Shown piece after piece: positions 17,464 to 26,062 of a stretch of 64,000 bases of DNA; within the stretch, counting starts at the first letter, position 1, and every line of letters starts with the position of its first letter. This DNA is from Pseudomonadota bacterium (GTDB taxonomy: Bacteria > Desulfobacterota > Syntrophorhabdia > Syntrophorhabdales > Syntrophorhabdaceae), in the NCBI GenBank assembly GCA_026388275.1, contig JAPLKB010000011.1:1-64000 (forward strand), given 5' to 3'. Position numbers and translations under genes: made by a program. The notes beneath the pieces were generated by a model. It saw nothing but the letters and a program-made list of their open reading frames with translations, was not told where the DNA came from and searched no databases.

Positions 17464-18456
17464 ATGAAAAAAATTTTCATTTGTATTTGTTTGCTCTTTT
17501 TTATTTTTTCCTGTTCAAAAAAGGAAAATGGCACAACCCTTGTAACTATCGATAATGACAGCATAACCCTCGAGGAATTCAATAAGGAACTTGATAAAAT
17601 TCCAACAAATATGAAAATGCTTGTTGCCACCCAGACCGGCAAAAAAAATTATCTTGATAGATTAATCGTCAAAAAACTCCTTCTCAGGGAGGCAAAGAAA
17701 GAAAAGATTGACAGCGAAAAAGAGTTTCAAGACAGACTGATCGATATAAAAGATCAGCTTCTTATAGAATCTGTATTAAAAAAGAGATTAAATTCCGATA
17801 CAAGTATAACAGATGCGGATCTGAAAAAATATTACGATACCAACAAAGAAAACTTTAAAAGGGATAGGGAAATAAATACCCGCCACATTCTTGTTAAAAC
17901 GGAAGGAGAGGCAAATCAGATACAGGCAAAACTTCAAAAAGGTGAAGATTTTATAGAGCTTGCAAAGAAATATTCAATTGATCCTCAGGCCGGGGCAAAC
18001 GGGGGAGAATTGGGGTATCATCCGAAAGGAACACTTGTGCCTGAATATGAAACAGCAGCTATGAAGCTTGCAAAGGTTGGCCAGGTGAGCGGGATTGTCA
18101 AAACTAAATTTGGCTTCCATATCATAAAACTGGAAGGTATAAAACCGCCGGCTTATGTTTCATTTGAAGAAGTAAAAGATTTCATAAAGCAGAAAATGGC
18201 CCAGGAAAAACAGGCGGAGCTTTTGGAAAAATACATAAATGGTTTGAAAAAAGAATCTAAAATTACAATAAAAGAAGAGCTTCTAAAAGAGGAAAAATCA
18301 GATTCAGCCGCCAAACCGGAAGCTGGAGCCAAACCTGAGGCCAAACCGGAAGCTGGAGCCAAACCTGAGGCCAAAACGGAAGCTGGAGCCAAACCTGAGA
18401 CTCAGGAAAAAGTTGAAAAACAACAAACCAAAGAAATTGCACCAGCTAAAAAATGA
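17464..18456 (+). CDS. Parvulin-type peptidylprolyl isomerase lipoprotein (PrsA/SurA-like)
   Basis: A 330-residue periplasmic foldase. The signal MKKIFICICLLFFIFSC ends in a lipobox-like IFSC, indicating a lipoprotein. A SurA/PrsA-type N-terminal chaperone region (about 25-135) precedes one parvulin domain (about 140-230, with RHILVKTE, GGELGY and FGFHIIKL). The C-terminus carries three copies of a ten-residue Ala/Pro/Glu/Lys repeat. The start is ATG at 17464 with GAGGTGAT upstream; a TTG just before it is unlikely. It overlaps the next foldase gene by 4 bp, so the two are probably co-translated. Confidence 0.9.
   Translation: MKKIFICICLLFFIFSCSKKENGTTLVTIDNDSITLEEFNKELDKIPTNMKMLVATQTGKKNYLDRLIVKKLLLREAKKEKIDSEKEFQDRLIDIKDQLLIESVLKKRLNSDTSITDADLKKYYDTNKENFKRDREINTRHILVKTEGEANQIQAKLQKGEDFIELAKKYSIDPQAGANGGELGYHPKGTLVPEYETAAMKLAKVGQVSGIVKTKFGFHIIKLEGIKPPAYVSFEEVKDFIKQKMAQEKQAELLEKYINGLKKESKITIKEELLKEEKSDSAAKPEAGAKPEAKPEAGAKPEAKTEAGAKPETQEKVEKQQTKEIAPAKK
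18310..18399 (+). repeat. 30-bp tandem repeat, three copies
   Basis: Three consecutive 30-bp units encode AKPEAGAKPE, AKPEAGAKPE and AKTEAGAKPE. The first two are identical at DNA level and the third differs by one base. This is recent, slippage-type expansion of a flexible tail in the foldase lipoprotein. Confidence 0.92.
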
Positions 18457-19382
18457 ATCGTTTTATTGTAACAATCCTTGTTGTTCTGACAATTATCTTT
18501 CCGTGTATTTCTAACTGCGAAGTAGTCGACAGGGTTATTGCCATCGTTAACGATGATATAATAACCCTGATGGAGTTGGAAAAATATGTTCATGTTGAGA
18601 AACACGGTAAATTTGTATCTGTAAATGAATATTTCAGGAACATCAAGATGCTTGAAAAGATAGACACACTGATAGAGAACCTGCTGATGAAACAGCAGGC
18701 AAAAAAATTGAAAATTGATGTGTCTAATAAAGAAATTGATTCCATAATAAATAATATTAAAAAACAGTATCTAATTACCGAAGATGAATTAAAAGAACAG
18801 CTTAAAAAAGACAATGTCAACTTTAAAGATTTTGTTGAAGGCATAAGATCAAGCACGCTTAGGACCAAAGTGCTTTCGCAGGTTATTTCTCCGGAGGTTC
18901 TTGTTACAGACAATGATTTGATAGAGTTTTACAACAAACATATAGCTGATTACAAAGAAGAAACATACCGGTTGAGACAGATATTTATTTCCAATAATCA
19001 AAGTAATCCGCAAGATAAGGCAATGACTGCATACAACCAGTTGAATGAAGGAAAGCCCTTTGAGTTGATTGCCAAAGAATTTTCTGATGATCCTTCCAGC
19101 CCTGAAGGTGGTGATATAGGATTTGTTAAAAGCGAAGACCTTATACCTGAATTGAGGGTAGCCGTAAGGACTCTCACGCCTGGGTCATATACCAATGTTG
19201 TAAGAACTCCCTACGGGTTTCTTATCCTGAAGCTTATCGAAACAAAAAAGGGCGACACCATCGCCTTTGAGGCAGTAAAAGATAAAATTCATGAAAGGAT
19301 GATCCAGGAAGAAAGTGACAAAAGATACAAAGATTATATCAATAAACTACGAAAATCTTCTTATATTGAGGTTAAAATCTGA
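18453..19382 (+). CDS. surA: SurA-type periplasmic chaperone/isomerase
   Basis: A 309-residue SurA homologue, which escorts outer-membrane proteins across the periplasm. A signal peptide (about 1-22, ending near SNC-EV) is followed by the SurA N-terminal domain opening with VDRVIAIVNDDIIT, then a single parvulin domain (about 172-265, with LRQIFIS, GGDIGF and YGFLILKL). E. coli SurA has two parvulin domains; only one is present here, as in many Desulfobacterota. It overlaps the previous gene by 4 bp (ATGA) and its stop overlaps the proposed start of pdxA, so all three look translationally coupled. Confidence 0.9.
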   Translation: MNRFIVTILVVLTIIFPCISNCEVVDRVIAIVNDDIITLMELEKYVHVEKHGKFVSVNEYFRNIKMLEKIDTLIENLLMKQQAKKLKIDVSNKEIDSIINNIKKQYLITEDELKEQLKKDNVNFKDFVEGIRSSTLRTKVLSQVISPEVLVTDNDLIEFYNKHIADYKEETYRLRQIFISNNQSNPQDKAMTAYNQLNEGKPFELIAKEFSDDPSSPEGGDIGFVKSEDLIPELRVAVRTLTPGSYTNVVRTPYGFLILKLIETKKGDTIAFEAVKDKIHERMIQEESDKRYKDYINKLRKSSYIEVKI

Positions 19383-20329
19383 AAAGAATCGCAATAACCA
19401 TGGGCGACCCCGCAGGAATAGGCGGGGAAGTTGCTTTGAAATCTCTCCTTAGTATCTGCAAAAACAGTATTCCTGTCCTGATAGGCGATAAAAAACATAT
19501 TGACTATCTGTCAGAGCATTTTTTTGGCAACAGAGTTTTAAAATTTAAAAAGTTTAAGCAAGGTGTGTCCGGAGATATTGAACTTATTGACCTTGGCCTG
19601 ATAGACAATGTCCGGTTCGGCATTATTGATGCGACATATGGCCATGCATCTTATCAATATATCATAGAGGCATTAAAGCACATTTTTTCGGGGGATGTAT
19701 CGGCAATTGTTACGTGTCCGATTAATAAAATGTCTATCCGTTCCGCAGGTATTCCTTTTATAGGGCATACGGAACTCCTTGCTCATTTTGCAGGAGTTAA
19801 GGATTATGTTATGATGATGGCCAACAGGAAAATGCGTGTATCCCTTGCGACAATTCATATTCCTCTCAGGGATGTCCCCGGTTCTCTCAGCGTTGACAAA
19901 ATATTTAAGTGTATATCCATTACTTCCCGTTCCCTGAAGGCGTATTTCAACATAAAAAAACCACGCATTAAAGTATGCGGCCTCAACCCCCATGCTGGCG
20001 AGCACGGCATTATGGGTGACGAAGAGATTGTGATCCATGAAGCAATTTCTATGGCAAGGGCTTTAAGCATAGATGTAGATGGCCCGTTTCCTGCGGATAC
20101 ATTATTTCATAAAGTAAATTGTGATGCCTATATTGCCATGTACCACGACCAGGGGCTTATCCCGGTAAAAACAACCGGTTTCGAAAAGACAGTGAATATT
20201 ACGCTGGGATTGCCCTTTATTCGCACCTCGCCCGGACATGGGACAGGCTATGATATTGCCGGCAAAAGCGTTGCGGACCCATCAGGCTTAATCGAGGCAT
20301 ACAGGTTAGCCGAAGATATGATTAACTGA
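19379..20329 (+). CDS. pdxA: 4-hydroxythreonine-4-phosphate dehydrogenase, probable CTG start
   Basis: PdxA oxidises 4-phosphohydroxy-L-threonine in pyridoxal phosphate synthesis. Family blocks are MGDPAGIG, GHTELLA, CGLNPHAGE, MYHDQGL and the C-terminal ITLGLPFIRTSPGHGT. The first ATG is at 19400, but the conserved N-terminal strand (KRIAIT before MGDP) is encoded upstream in frame. Only a CTG at 19379 can start it, because a TAA lies two codons earlier. A GAGG at 19368-19371 sits 7 nt before the CTG and no Shine-Dalgarno precedes 19400. CTG overlaps the surA TGA. The enzyme is firm; the CTG start is inference. The protein would be 316 residues. Confidence 0.92.
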   Translation: MKRIAITMGDPAGIGGEVALKSLLSICKNSIPVLIGDKKHIDYLSEHFFGNRVLKFKKFKQGVSGDIELIDLGLIDNVRFGIIDATYGHASYQYIIEALKHIFSGDVSAIVTCPINKMSIRSAGIPFIGHTELLAHFAGVKDYVMMMANRKMRVSLATIHIPLRDVPGSLSVDKIFKCISITSRSLKAYFNIKKPRIKVCGLNPHAGEHGIMGDEEIVIHEAISMARALSIDVDGPFPADTLFHKVNCDAYIAMYHDQGLIPVKTTGFEKTVNITLGLPFIRTSPGHGTGYDIAGKSVADPSGLIEAYRLAEDMIN

Positions 20330-20385
20330 TATTTACCGCACTCAACGATATAAATTTATTTGTGTTTTAATTAATACAATATTGC

Positions 20386-20414
20386 TTGACAGAAAAAAGG
20401 TATTTTGTTAATAG
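20386..20414 (+). promoter_or_regulatory. Probable sigma70 promoter of the TRAP operon
   Basis: A consensus -35 TTGACA at 20386-20391 is followed by a 17-bp spacer and a partial -10 TAATAG at 20409-20414. It is the best promoter-like site between pdxA and dctP. Confidence 0.5.
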
Positions 20415-20502
20415 ATTACCGGCATTATGGAAAAAGATAATGATGTTTAAAATGGTTTTGGCGGTGGCGGTAAAAGAAGATATTGCTGTGAAGCCGTAAA
20501 CC

Positions 20503-20537
20503 AGGGCTATGTAAGGTTTTACACCATCCATAGCCCT
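20503..20537 (+). terminator. Hairpin in dct leader, terminator or attenuator
   Basis: Perfect 9-bp arms agggctatg and catagccct enclose a 17-nt loop. The downstream tract (ttattgttt) is only moderately T-rich, so it could end transcripts from pdxA or act as a leader structure. Confidence 0.4.
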
Positions 20538-20768
20538 TTATTGTTTATGTTGCTTTGCAAAGAGGTAATAATAATGCAGCTGGTTTATTGTATTATTTGC
20601 TGTAATTCCAGAAACTTCTTGACAAAAATCTGTCGATACAGTAGAAGTGCATTAAGGGGTAATATTTTTTTAGATACTATAGATAATGTATACAAAGTTG
20701 CTCTGGTCTGCCCACTCTTTAAGAGGGGTAATAAGACTGTTCAATCTTTATAGACAAGGGGGTATTTC

Positions 20769-21803
20769 ATGAAAGTAAAATATTTTTTATTAATTTGTGC
20801 CGCATTTGTTCTCCTATCCGGTTTTTATGTTGCAACACCTAAGGAAGCATACAGCCAGGCTGTAATAACGCTTAAATATGCGAACTTCCCGCCTGCTCCG
20901 ACTTTCCCTTGTGTCCAGATGGAAAGATGGGCGAAAGAAGTGGAAAAAAGGACTAACGGAAAGGTCAAGATACAAACCTTCCCCGGTGGAACATTGCTGC
21001 CTGCTAAAAACATATTTGACGGGGTTATTTCAGGAATGGCAGACATCGGGAACTTCGCGATGAGTTATCAGCCAGGCCGTTTCCCCATATCAGAGGCTAT
21101 TGACCTGCCGGTTGGATTTTCCAGTGCAAAAGCAGCAAGCCTTGCTCTTCTTGATCTTATCGAAAAATATAATGCCAAAGAATTTGAAAAAGTAAAAATC
21201 CTTACAATGTTTACGTGTCCACCTGCAAATATCATGACAAAACTACCTGTCAAATCATTAAAAGATTTGAAAGGATTGGAATTGAGAGTAGGAGGAACTC
21301 AGGCAGATATAATAAAAAATCTGGGCGGCATACCGGTTGCTATGCCGCAATCTGATACACCGGAAGCAATTCAAAAGGGTGTAGTTAAGGGGCATGTATC
21401 TTCAATGGAAGTCCTTAAAGATTTTAATTATGCTGCTTATACTCCCAATGCAACAATAGCAAATCTGTGGGTTGTTACATTTGCCGTTGTTATGAACAAA
21501 GATAAATGGAACTCACTTCCTGCGGACGTGAAGAAGCTTTTTGATGATATGAAACGTGAGCAGGCAGAATGGACAGGCAAATATGTGGACGACCATGTAC
21601 AGGAATCGCTTGCCTGGTCAAAAGAGAAATATAATCTTCAGATCTTTGAACTTCCGGCTGCTGATAAAGCACAGATTCCAAAGCTCCTGAATCCCATCAT
21701 AGATGCATATGTAAAGAAGGTAAATGCCCTGGGTCTGCCCGGTGAGCAAATAATCAAAGATGTTCTGGCATTAAAGGCAAAATACGAAAAACAATATAAG
21801 TAA
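20769..21803 (+). CDS. dctP: TRAP transporter solute receptor (DctP family)
   Basis: A 344-residue periplasmic binding protein of the DctP/TAXI-independent TRAP family. A signal peptide (about 1-30, ending near AYSQA) is followed by the DctP fold, with family-like segments F-P-G-G-T-L-L, the LKGLELRVGG block and EAIQKGVV. It delivers an organic acid-type ligand to DctQM. The arginine in the LR-V-G block is the usual carboxylate-binding position, favouring a carboxylate ligand, but the substrate is not readable. A strong terminator directly downstream separates it from dctQ and would raise receptor output over membrane subunits. Confidence 0.92.
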   Translation: MKVKYFLLICAAFVLLSGFYVATPKEAYSQAVITLKYANFPPAPTFPCVQMERWAKEVEKRTNGKVKIQTFPGGTLLPAKNIFDGVISGMADIGNFAMSYQPGRFPISEAIDLPVGFSSAKAASLALLDLIEKYNAKEFEKVKILTMFTCPPANIMTKLPVKSLKDLKGLELRVGGTQADIIKNLGGIPVAMPQSDTPEAIQKGVVKGHVSSMEVLKDFNYAAYTPNATIANLWVVTFAVVMNKDKWNSLPADVKKLFDDMKREQAEWTGKYVDDHVQESLAWSKEKYNLQIFELPAADKAQIPKLLNPIIDAYVKKVNALGLPGEQIIKDVLALKAKYEKQYK

Positions 21804-21809
21804 CAGAAA

Positions 21810-21848
21810 ACACAAAAAGGCGTCTGAACTTCGGGCGCCTTTTTGTGT
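21810..21848 (+). terminator. Strong intrinsic terminator between dctP and dctQ
   Basis: Arms of 13 bp (acacaaaaaggcg at 21810-21822 and its exact complement at 21836-21848) enclose a 13-nt loop. The A-tract and T-tract make it bidirectional in form. It lies inside the operon. Confidence 0.88.
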
Positions 21849-21894
21849 CCCATGAACAATTGTATACAACTATATCAATCAGCGGAGGAAAACA

Positions 21895-22380
21895 ATGAAA
21901 TATCTTGAAAAGATAGAACGCTACCTTAACAAGATCATGCTGATTTTAGGTGGTATAGCGGTAATTTTACTCATGTCTATCGCCACGATTAATGTGACTT
22001 TGAGAATGTTCCATATCCCCTTCAGGGGTGCATATGAACTCGTGTCGTTTTTGGGAGCAATTGTAATAGCCTTTGCCCTTGGTTACACCCAGAAGAGAAA
22101 GGACAATATCCTTGTGGATATATTGACAGAGCGGTTCCCGAAAAAAGTAAACAGGATACTTGACGGCGTGAACTATTTTATTACTATGATATTCTTTGCT
22201 GTCGTTTCCTGGCAAATATTGGTATGGGGCATGAAGATATGGGAATCTCATGAGGTCTCAGAAACTCTGAAAATTATTTACCATCCTTTTATTTTTTCTG
22301 TATCGTTGGGGTTTGCGGTTTTATCCCTTACCCTTATTGTTGATTTTCTCAAGACCCTACTAAATCCAAAGGAGCGCTGA
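21895..22380 (+). CDS. dctQ: TRAP transporter small permease
   Basis: A 161-residue DctQ-family membrane protein with four hydrophobic segments (about 15-35, 45-65, 88-110, 128-150). It pairs with DctM to form the Na+-driven permease and helps dock the loaded receptor. A GGAGG Shine-Dalgarno lies just before the ATG. It sits between the dctP terminator and dctM, with 2 bp between its stop and the dctM start. Identification rests on size, topology and context. Confidence 0.9.
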   Translation: MKYLEKIERYLNKIMLILGGIAVILLMSIATINVTLRMFHIPFRGAYELVSFLGAIVIAFALGYTQKRKDNILVDILTERFPKKVNRILDGVNYFITMIFFAVVSWQILVWGMKIWESHEVSETLKIIYHPFIFSVSLGFAVLSLTLIVDFLKTLLNPKER

Positions 22381-22382
22381 GC

Positions 22383-23690
22383 ATGGAAGGTCCTATTGTC
22401 GGAGTATATGGCATTGTTATCATGTTTGCTGTTCTGTTTCTACTCAAGATACCCGCGGCCTTTACCATGGCGCTGATAGGTTTTCTTGGGGTGGCGTATG
22501 TGACATCCATGGAGGCTGCCCTTGGAATGATAGGCATAGACCTGTGGAATATTTTCTCGAGTTATGGGCTTACAGTTATCCCGATGTTTATCCTGGTCGG
22601 TGAATTTGCCCATTATGGCGGGTACAATACGAGCCTGTACAGTGCCACGCACAAGTGGTTCGGTCATTACAAGGGCGGTCTTGCAATAACAACAATCATG
22701 GCGTGCGCCATCTTTTCGGCCATAAGCGGTTCGAATACAGCAACAGCCGCAACTATGAGCACTGTCGCAATACCGGAGATGAAAAAGTATAACTACCACC
22801 CTCAACTAAGTGCCGGCTCTGTTGCTGCCGGCGCAACTTTGGGTGTTCTTATACCTCCAAGTATAGTGCTTGTTGTGTATGGAATTTACACGGGTCAGTC
22901 TATAGGCAAGCTCTTTTTTGGAAATGTGATACCAAGTGCTATACTTACTGTTTTAATAGCGGCAACGGTTATTTATATTTGCTGGCGACATCCTGATTGG
23001 GGCCCAAAAGGACCTAAGAGCACATGGCTTCAAAGAATAAAAGCTATTCCTGATCTGCTCGACATTTTTATTCTTTTTGCCCTCATCATGTATGCCCTCT
23101 TTACGGGCGTTGTTACTGCCACAGAAGCAGCAGCTGCAAGCTGTGCAGTTGCCCTGGTTTTGTGCCTTATAAGGAGAAAGCTCTCCTGGAAAGGCTTTCT
23201 TGCATCTATAGTAGATACGTTGCGTATCTCGTGTCTCGTATTTATGATAGTTGCCGGCGCTGTGGTGTTCAGTCGTTTCCTTGCTGTCACAAGACTGCCC
23301 TTTGAGGCAGCAAACCTGATTAGCTCTTTGGCGTTACCAAACTGGGTTCTCTTCTGGATAATTATGCTGTGCTATATCATAGGTGGATGCGTAATGGATG
23401 CACTTGCTTTTCTACTCGTATCCCTTCCCATATTCTATCCGATTGTTATGGCAATGGGTTATGACCCAATATGGTTTGGACAGGTCATCTGTATTGTAAC
23501 GACAATGGGCTCGATCATGCCGCCTATCGGCATCTGTTGTTATGTTGTGGCAGGCATGGCAAAGGACATCCCTCTTGGAACAGTTTTTAGAGGAAGTTTG
23601 TACTATTTACCTTCATATATCATTTCAATAATAATCCTGATGCTTTTCCCTTACGCAACTGTGCTGATTCTGTCAAACCTTGTGAAGTGA
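22383..23690 (+). CDS. dctM: TRAP transporter large permease
   Basis: A 435-residue DctM-family permease with about 12 hydrophobic segments. Family-typical sequences include the AIFSAISGSNTATAATMSTV stretch (about 110-130) and a second inverted repeat with GCVMDALAF and TMGSIMPPIGI. It carries the transport pathway for the ligand captured by DctP, driven by a sodium gradient. Co-translated with dctQ and followed by a terminator-like hairpin. Length is normal. Confidence 0.94.
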   Translation: MEGPIVGVYGIVIMFAVLFLLKIPAAFTMALIGFLGVAYVTSMEAALGMIGIDLWNIFSSYGLTVIPMFILVGEFAHYGGYNTSLYSATHKWFGHYKGGLAITTIMACAIFSAISGSNTATAATMSTVAIPEMKKYNYHPQLSAGSVAAGATLGVLIPPSIVLVVYGIYTGQSIGKLFFGNVIPSAILTVLIAATVIYICWRHPDWGPKGPKSTWLQRIKAIPDLLDIFILFALIMYALFTGVVTATEAAAASCAVALVLCLIRRKLSWKGFLASIVDTLRISCLVFMIVAGAVVFSRFLAVTRLPFEAANLISSLALPNWVLFWIIMLCYIIGGCVMDALAFLLVSLPIFYPIVMAMGYDPIWFGQVICIVTTMGSIMPPIGICCYVVAGMAKDIPLGTVFRGSLYYLPSYIISIIILMLFPYATVLILSNLVK

Positions 23691-23730
23691 AAAATAGTTA
23701 GCCACAAAAAGTTTGCAAGTCTGTATCGGG

Positions 23731-23759
23731 AAAGGGGATTAATTGTAATCCTCTTTTTC
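23731..23759 (+). terminator. Terminator after dctM
   Basis: Arms aaaggggatta (23731-23741) and taatcctcttt (23746-23756) pair with one G-T wobble around a 4-nt loop, followed by Ts. It ends the TRAP operon about 40 bp after dctM. Confidence 0.75.
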
Positions 23760-23800
23760 TGCTTTATTTTACCGGTGTTTTCCTATAGAATTATAAGATT

Positions 23801-24376
23801 ATGTTATCTTTAAGAAAATATTTTAATAAGTTACTTCTGGTTTATTTCATTATAATGATAGTTTGCTTAGCTGTCTTATACACCACTGGTTTTCTTTTTG
23901 CGCAGGAAAATCCGATAGGGATTTTTGTGGAAAAACTGGCAATTGATAAAGAAACAAGGAAAATTGATAAATGCAAGTATTGCGGCAAGTTTATAAAGTT
24001 TGGAAAGATACACACAGATGCAAATATAGTTGTAGGCAACCAGATAGGAGAAGAACTGGATTACAGGAAAATACAATATGAATGGGGCAGGGGAAAAAAT
24101 AAATATCTTCATGTTTATATATACAGATTTGAGGAAAGAAAGGGCGGCAATTTTGCTGTTGAGAAACCTGCCGGTGTTGGTTTCCATATGCATGTTATAG
24201 AAAATGGCATTATAAAACGCATTTTTGTTTTTGATGAGGATCAGCGTTCGTTAAGCGAAAACGTTCTTGATGTAGGAAAGTTTTTAAAGAGGGGTGGAAA
24301 GTGGATTACCGTGGATGTACTGTCCCGGGAAGGAATAGAAAAAGGTTTGAATTTTCTTGCAGACGATCTGAAATGA
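23801..24376 (+). CDS. Hypothetical exported or membrane-anchored protein
   Basis: A 191-residue protein I do not recognise. A hydrophobic stretch at about 12-33 followed by FAQE suggests a signal peptide or anchor. The exterior part carries a CKYCGK pair (about 59-64), then a mixed alpha/beta region rich in Lys and Gly. No Shine-Dalgarno is obvious before the ATG. It stands alone between the dctM terminator and hisA and has no informative neighbour. It looks real: codon use matches the surroundings and the frame is long and uninterrupted. Confidence 0.65.
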   Translation: MLSLRKYFNKLLLVYFIIMIVCLAVLYTTGFLFAQENPIGIFVEKLAIDKETRKIDKCKYCGKFIKFGKIHTDANIVVGNQIGEELDYRKIQYEWGRGKNKYLHVYIYRFEERKGGNFAVEKPAGVGFHMHVIENGIIKRIFVFDEDQRSLSENVLDVGKFLKRGGKWITVDVLSREGIEKGLNFLADDLK

Positions 24377-24378
24377 AG

Positions 24379-24480
24379 TACCCCGCGGTATGCTACGGGG
24401 CATCAAAGGCAGGACAAAACAGTACAAACCTTCCCGGAGCAAGCTCTGTGGTATTGATCCGCGGGGCAATGAAAATGCTC
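24379..24480. repeat. CCCCG/CGGGG palindromic element before hisA
   Basis: Bases 24380-24401 form an imperfect palindrome with ccccg and cgggg arms. A related ccgcgggg word recurs at about 24460 and a cggagc/gctctg hairpin lies between them. It resembles dispersed intergenic repeat DNA. A frame upstream of hisA runs through it but starts too early. Confidence 0.4.
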
Positions 24481-24497
24481 ACTACCCGGAGTCTTTT

Positions 24498-25205
24498 ATG
24501 AAAGCACTTTTTGCAATGGATTTAATAGACAGCAAAGCTGTAAGACTGATAAAGGGGGACTTTACAAAGGTAACTGTTTACAGCGAAGACCCTGTAGCTA
24601 AGATCGAAGAAATGGTTGAGAAAGGAGCGCGTGATTTCCATATCATTGATCTTGATGGTGCAAGGACAGGAAAACGTGTCCACCATGAGATAATTAAGAA
24701 GATCCGGTCTAAGGTGGGCGGCTATATGGAAACAGGCGGGGGGATTAGAACTGAAGATGATATTAAGTATTATTCCGAGCTGGGTTTAAATGGTATAATT
24801 GTAGGTACTCAGGCACTTGAGGATGAAAGTTTTTTTCAGAAGTTGTCCGGATTGGAAAATATTATCCTCGGCCTTGACCTCCTTGAAGGCAAGCCTATGT
24901 CGCGTGGATGGAAAACCGCAGTCGATAAGAATGTGGCAGAGATTCTCAAAGAATCTGAACGCATCGGTATTATGGCTGTTCTGTGTACGAGCATAGCAAG
25001 GGACGGCATGTTATCAGGTCCTGACTACGAAGGTATGGAAATGCTCCTGAAGATGACAAAGCTCCCCGTTATTGCAAGCGGAGGCGTGACAAACATTGAC
25101 GATGTAAAACGATTAAAAGATATGGGCGTATGGGCTACTATTCTGGGAAAGGCAGTATATGAAGGATTAATCAAGATTGAAGAGGCAGTAAAATATGCTG
25201 ACTAA
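24498..25205 (+). CDS. hisA: Phosphoribosylformimino-5-aminoimidazole carboxamide ribotide isomerase
   Basis: HisA catalyses the ProFAR-to-PRFAR isomerisation in histidine synthesis. It is a 235-residue (beta/alpha)8 barrel with the catalytic aspartate in FAMDLID and the second in GLDLLEGK. Phosphate-binding loops are GGGIRTEDD and ASGGVTN. The start at 24498 is chosen because the family begins right at this strand and GGAG lies 6 nt upstream; an in-frame ATG 108 bp earlier would encode repeat DNA. It overlaps hisF by 11 bp. Confidence 0.94.
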   Translation: MKALFAMDLIDSKAVRLIKGDFTKVTVYSEDPVAKIEEMVEKGARDFHIIDLDGARTGKRVHHEIIKKIRSKVGGYMETGGGIRTEDDIKYYSELGLNGIIVGTQALEDESFFQKLSGLENIILGLDLLEGKPMSRGWKTAVDKNVAEILKESERIGIMAVLCTSIARDGMLSGPDYEGMEMLLKMTKLPVIASGGVTNIDDVKRLKDMGVWATILGKAVYEGLIKIEEAVKYAD

Positions 25206-25950
25206 AAGAATTATTCCCTGTCTTGATGTAAAGGAAGGCAGGGTGGTTAAAGGAATAAACTTCTTAGGGCTTAAGGATGCGGGAGATCCTGTTGACAACG
25301 CAAAGATGTACGAAGAAGAAATGGCAGACGAACTCTGTTTTCTTGATATAACTGCTTCACACGAGAGGAGAAAGACGATTATAAAAGTTGTTGAAAAGGT
25401 TGCCAACGAAGTATTTATGCCCCTTACTGTAGGTGGAGGAATACGGACGATTAAGGATATCAGGGAAATACTCCTTGCTGGTGCGGACAAGATTACGGTA
25501 AATACAACCGCCATCGAATCCCCTGACTTTATAAAAGAAGCGAGCGATACATTCGGGAGCCAGTGTATTTGTCTTGCCATTGATGCAAAGAGAAGCGGTG
25601 ACGGTTTTGAGGTTTTTACATATGGAGGACGCAAACCAACCGGTGTTGACGCTGTTCAGTGGGCAAAAGATGCGGAAAAACTCGGTGCCGGCGAAATTCT
25701 GCTAACAAGTATGGATAGAGATGGGACAAGAATAGGATACGATATAGAACTTACAAAGGCAATTTCTGAAGCTGTGAATATTCCGGTAATTGCTTCAGGA
25801 GGGGTTGGCACTCTGGAACACTTATACGAAGGTCTTGTTGATGCAAAAGCCGATGCAGTGCTCGCTGCATCAATATTTCACTACAGGGAGCATACGATTA
25901 TCGACGCCAAACAGTACCTGAGAAACAGGGGCGTGGCAGTAAGACTTTGA
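25195..25950 (+). CDS. hisF: Imidazole glycerol phosphate synthase cyclase subunit
   Basis: HisF joins ammonia from HisH with PRFAR to give IGP and AICAR. It is a 251-residue barrel opening with [16 protein letters not shown], which contains catalytic Asp11. The second catalytic Asp is in LAIDAKRSG (about 130), and phosphate-binding glycine loops are GGGIRTIKD and ASGGVGT. It is translationally coupled to hisA. HisH, the glutaminase partner, is not in the window. Confidence 0.96.
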   Translation: MLTKRIIPCLDVKEGRVVKGINFLGLKDAGDPVDNAKMYEEEMADELCFLDITASHERRKTIIKVVEKVANEVFMPLTVGGGIRTIKDIREILLAGADKITVNTTAIESPDFIKEASDTFGSQCICLAIDAKRSGDGFEVFTYGGRKPTGVDAVQWAKDAEKLGAGEILLTSMDRDGTRIGYDIELTKAISEAVNIPVIASGGVGTLEHLYEGLVDAKADAVLAASIFHYREHTIIDAKQYLRNRGVAVRL

Positions 25951-26062
25951 ACAAAATCAGCTTAATCCACATAGAGGAAAGGTTTTTGGACCCCCGGATT
26001 AAAATATGATATTGCAGCTTAAAAATTGTGTACTGTAAAAATTAATATTTCAGGAGAGAATT

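Larger units (their letters stand above)
20330..20768. other. Long leader region before the TRAP operon
   Basis: This 439-bp gap holds a promoter (20386-20414), a possible pairing of ggtttt-ggc near 20455 with gcc-gt-aaacc near 20492, and a hairpin with 9-bp arms at 20503-20511 and 20529-20537. A 70-codon frame at 20541-20753 shows no ribosome binding site or recognisable domain and I do not call it. A transcript from the promoter would have a leader of roughly 350 nt, long enough for a regulatory RNA, but it matches no riboswitch class I can recognise. Confidence 0.5.

Noticed and set aside
20541-20753. 70-codon frame in the dct leader
   Set aside because: No domain, no plausible ribosome binding site, and a Cys/Ile-rich composition typical of chance AT-rich frames.
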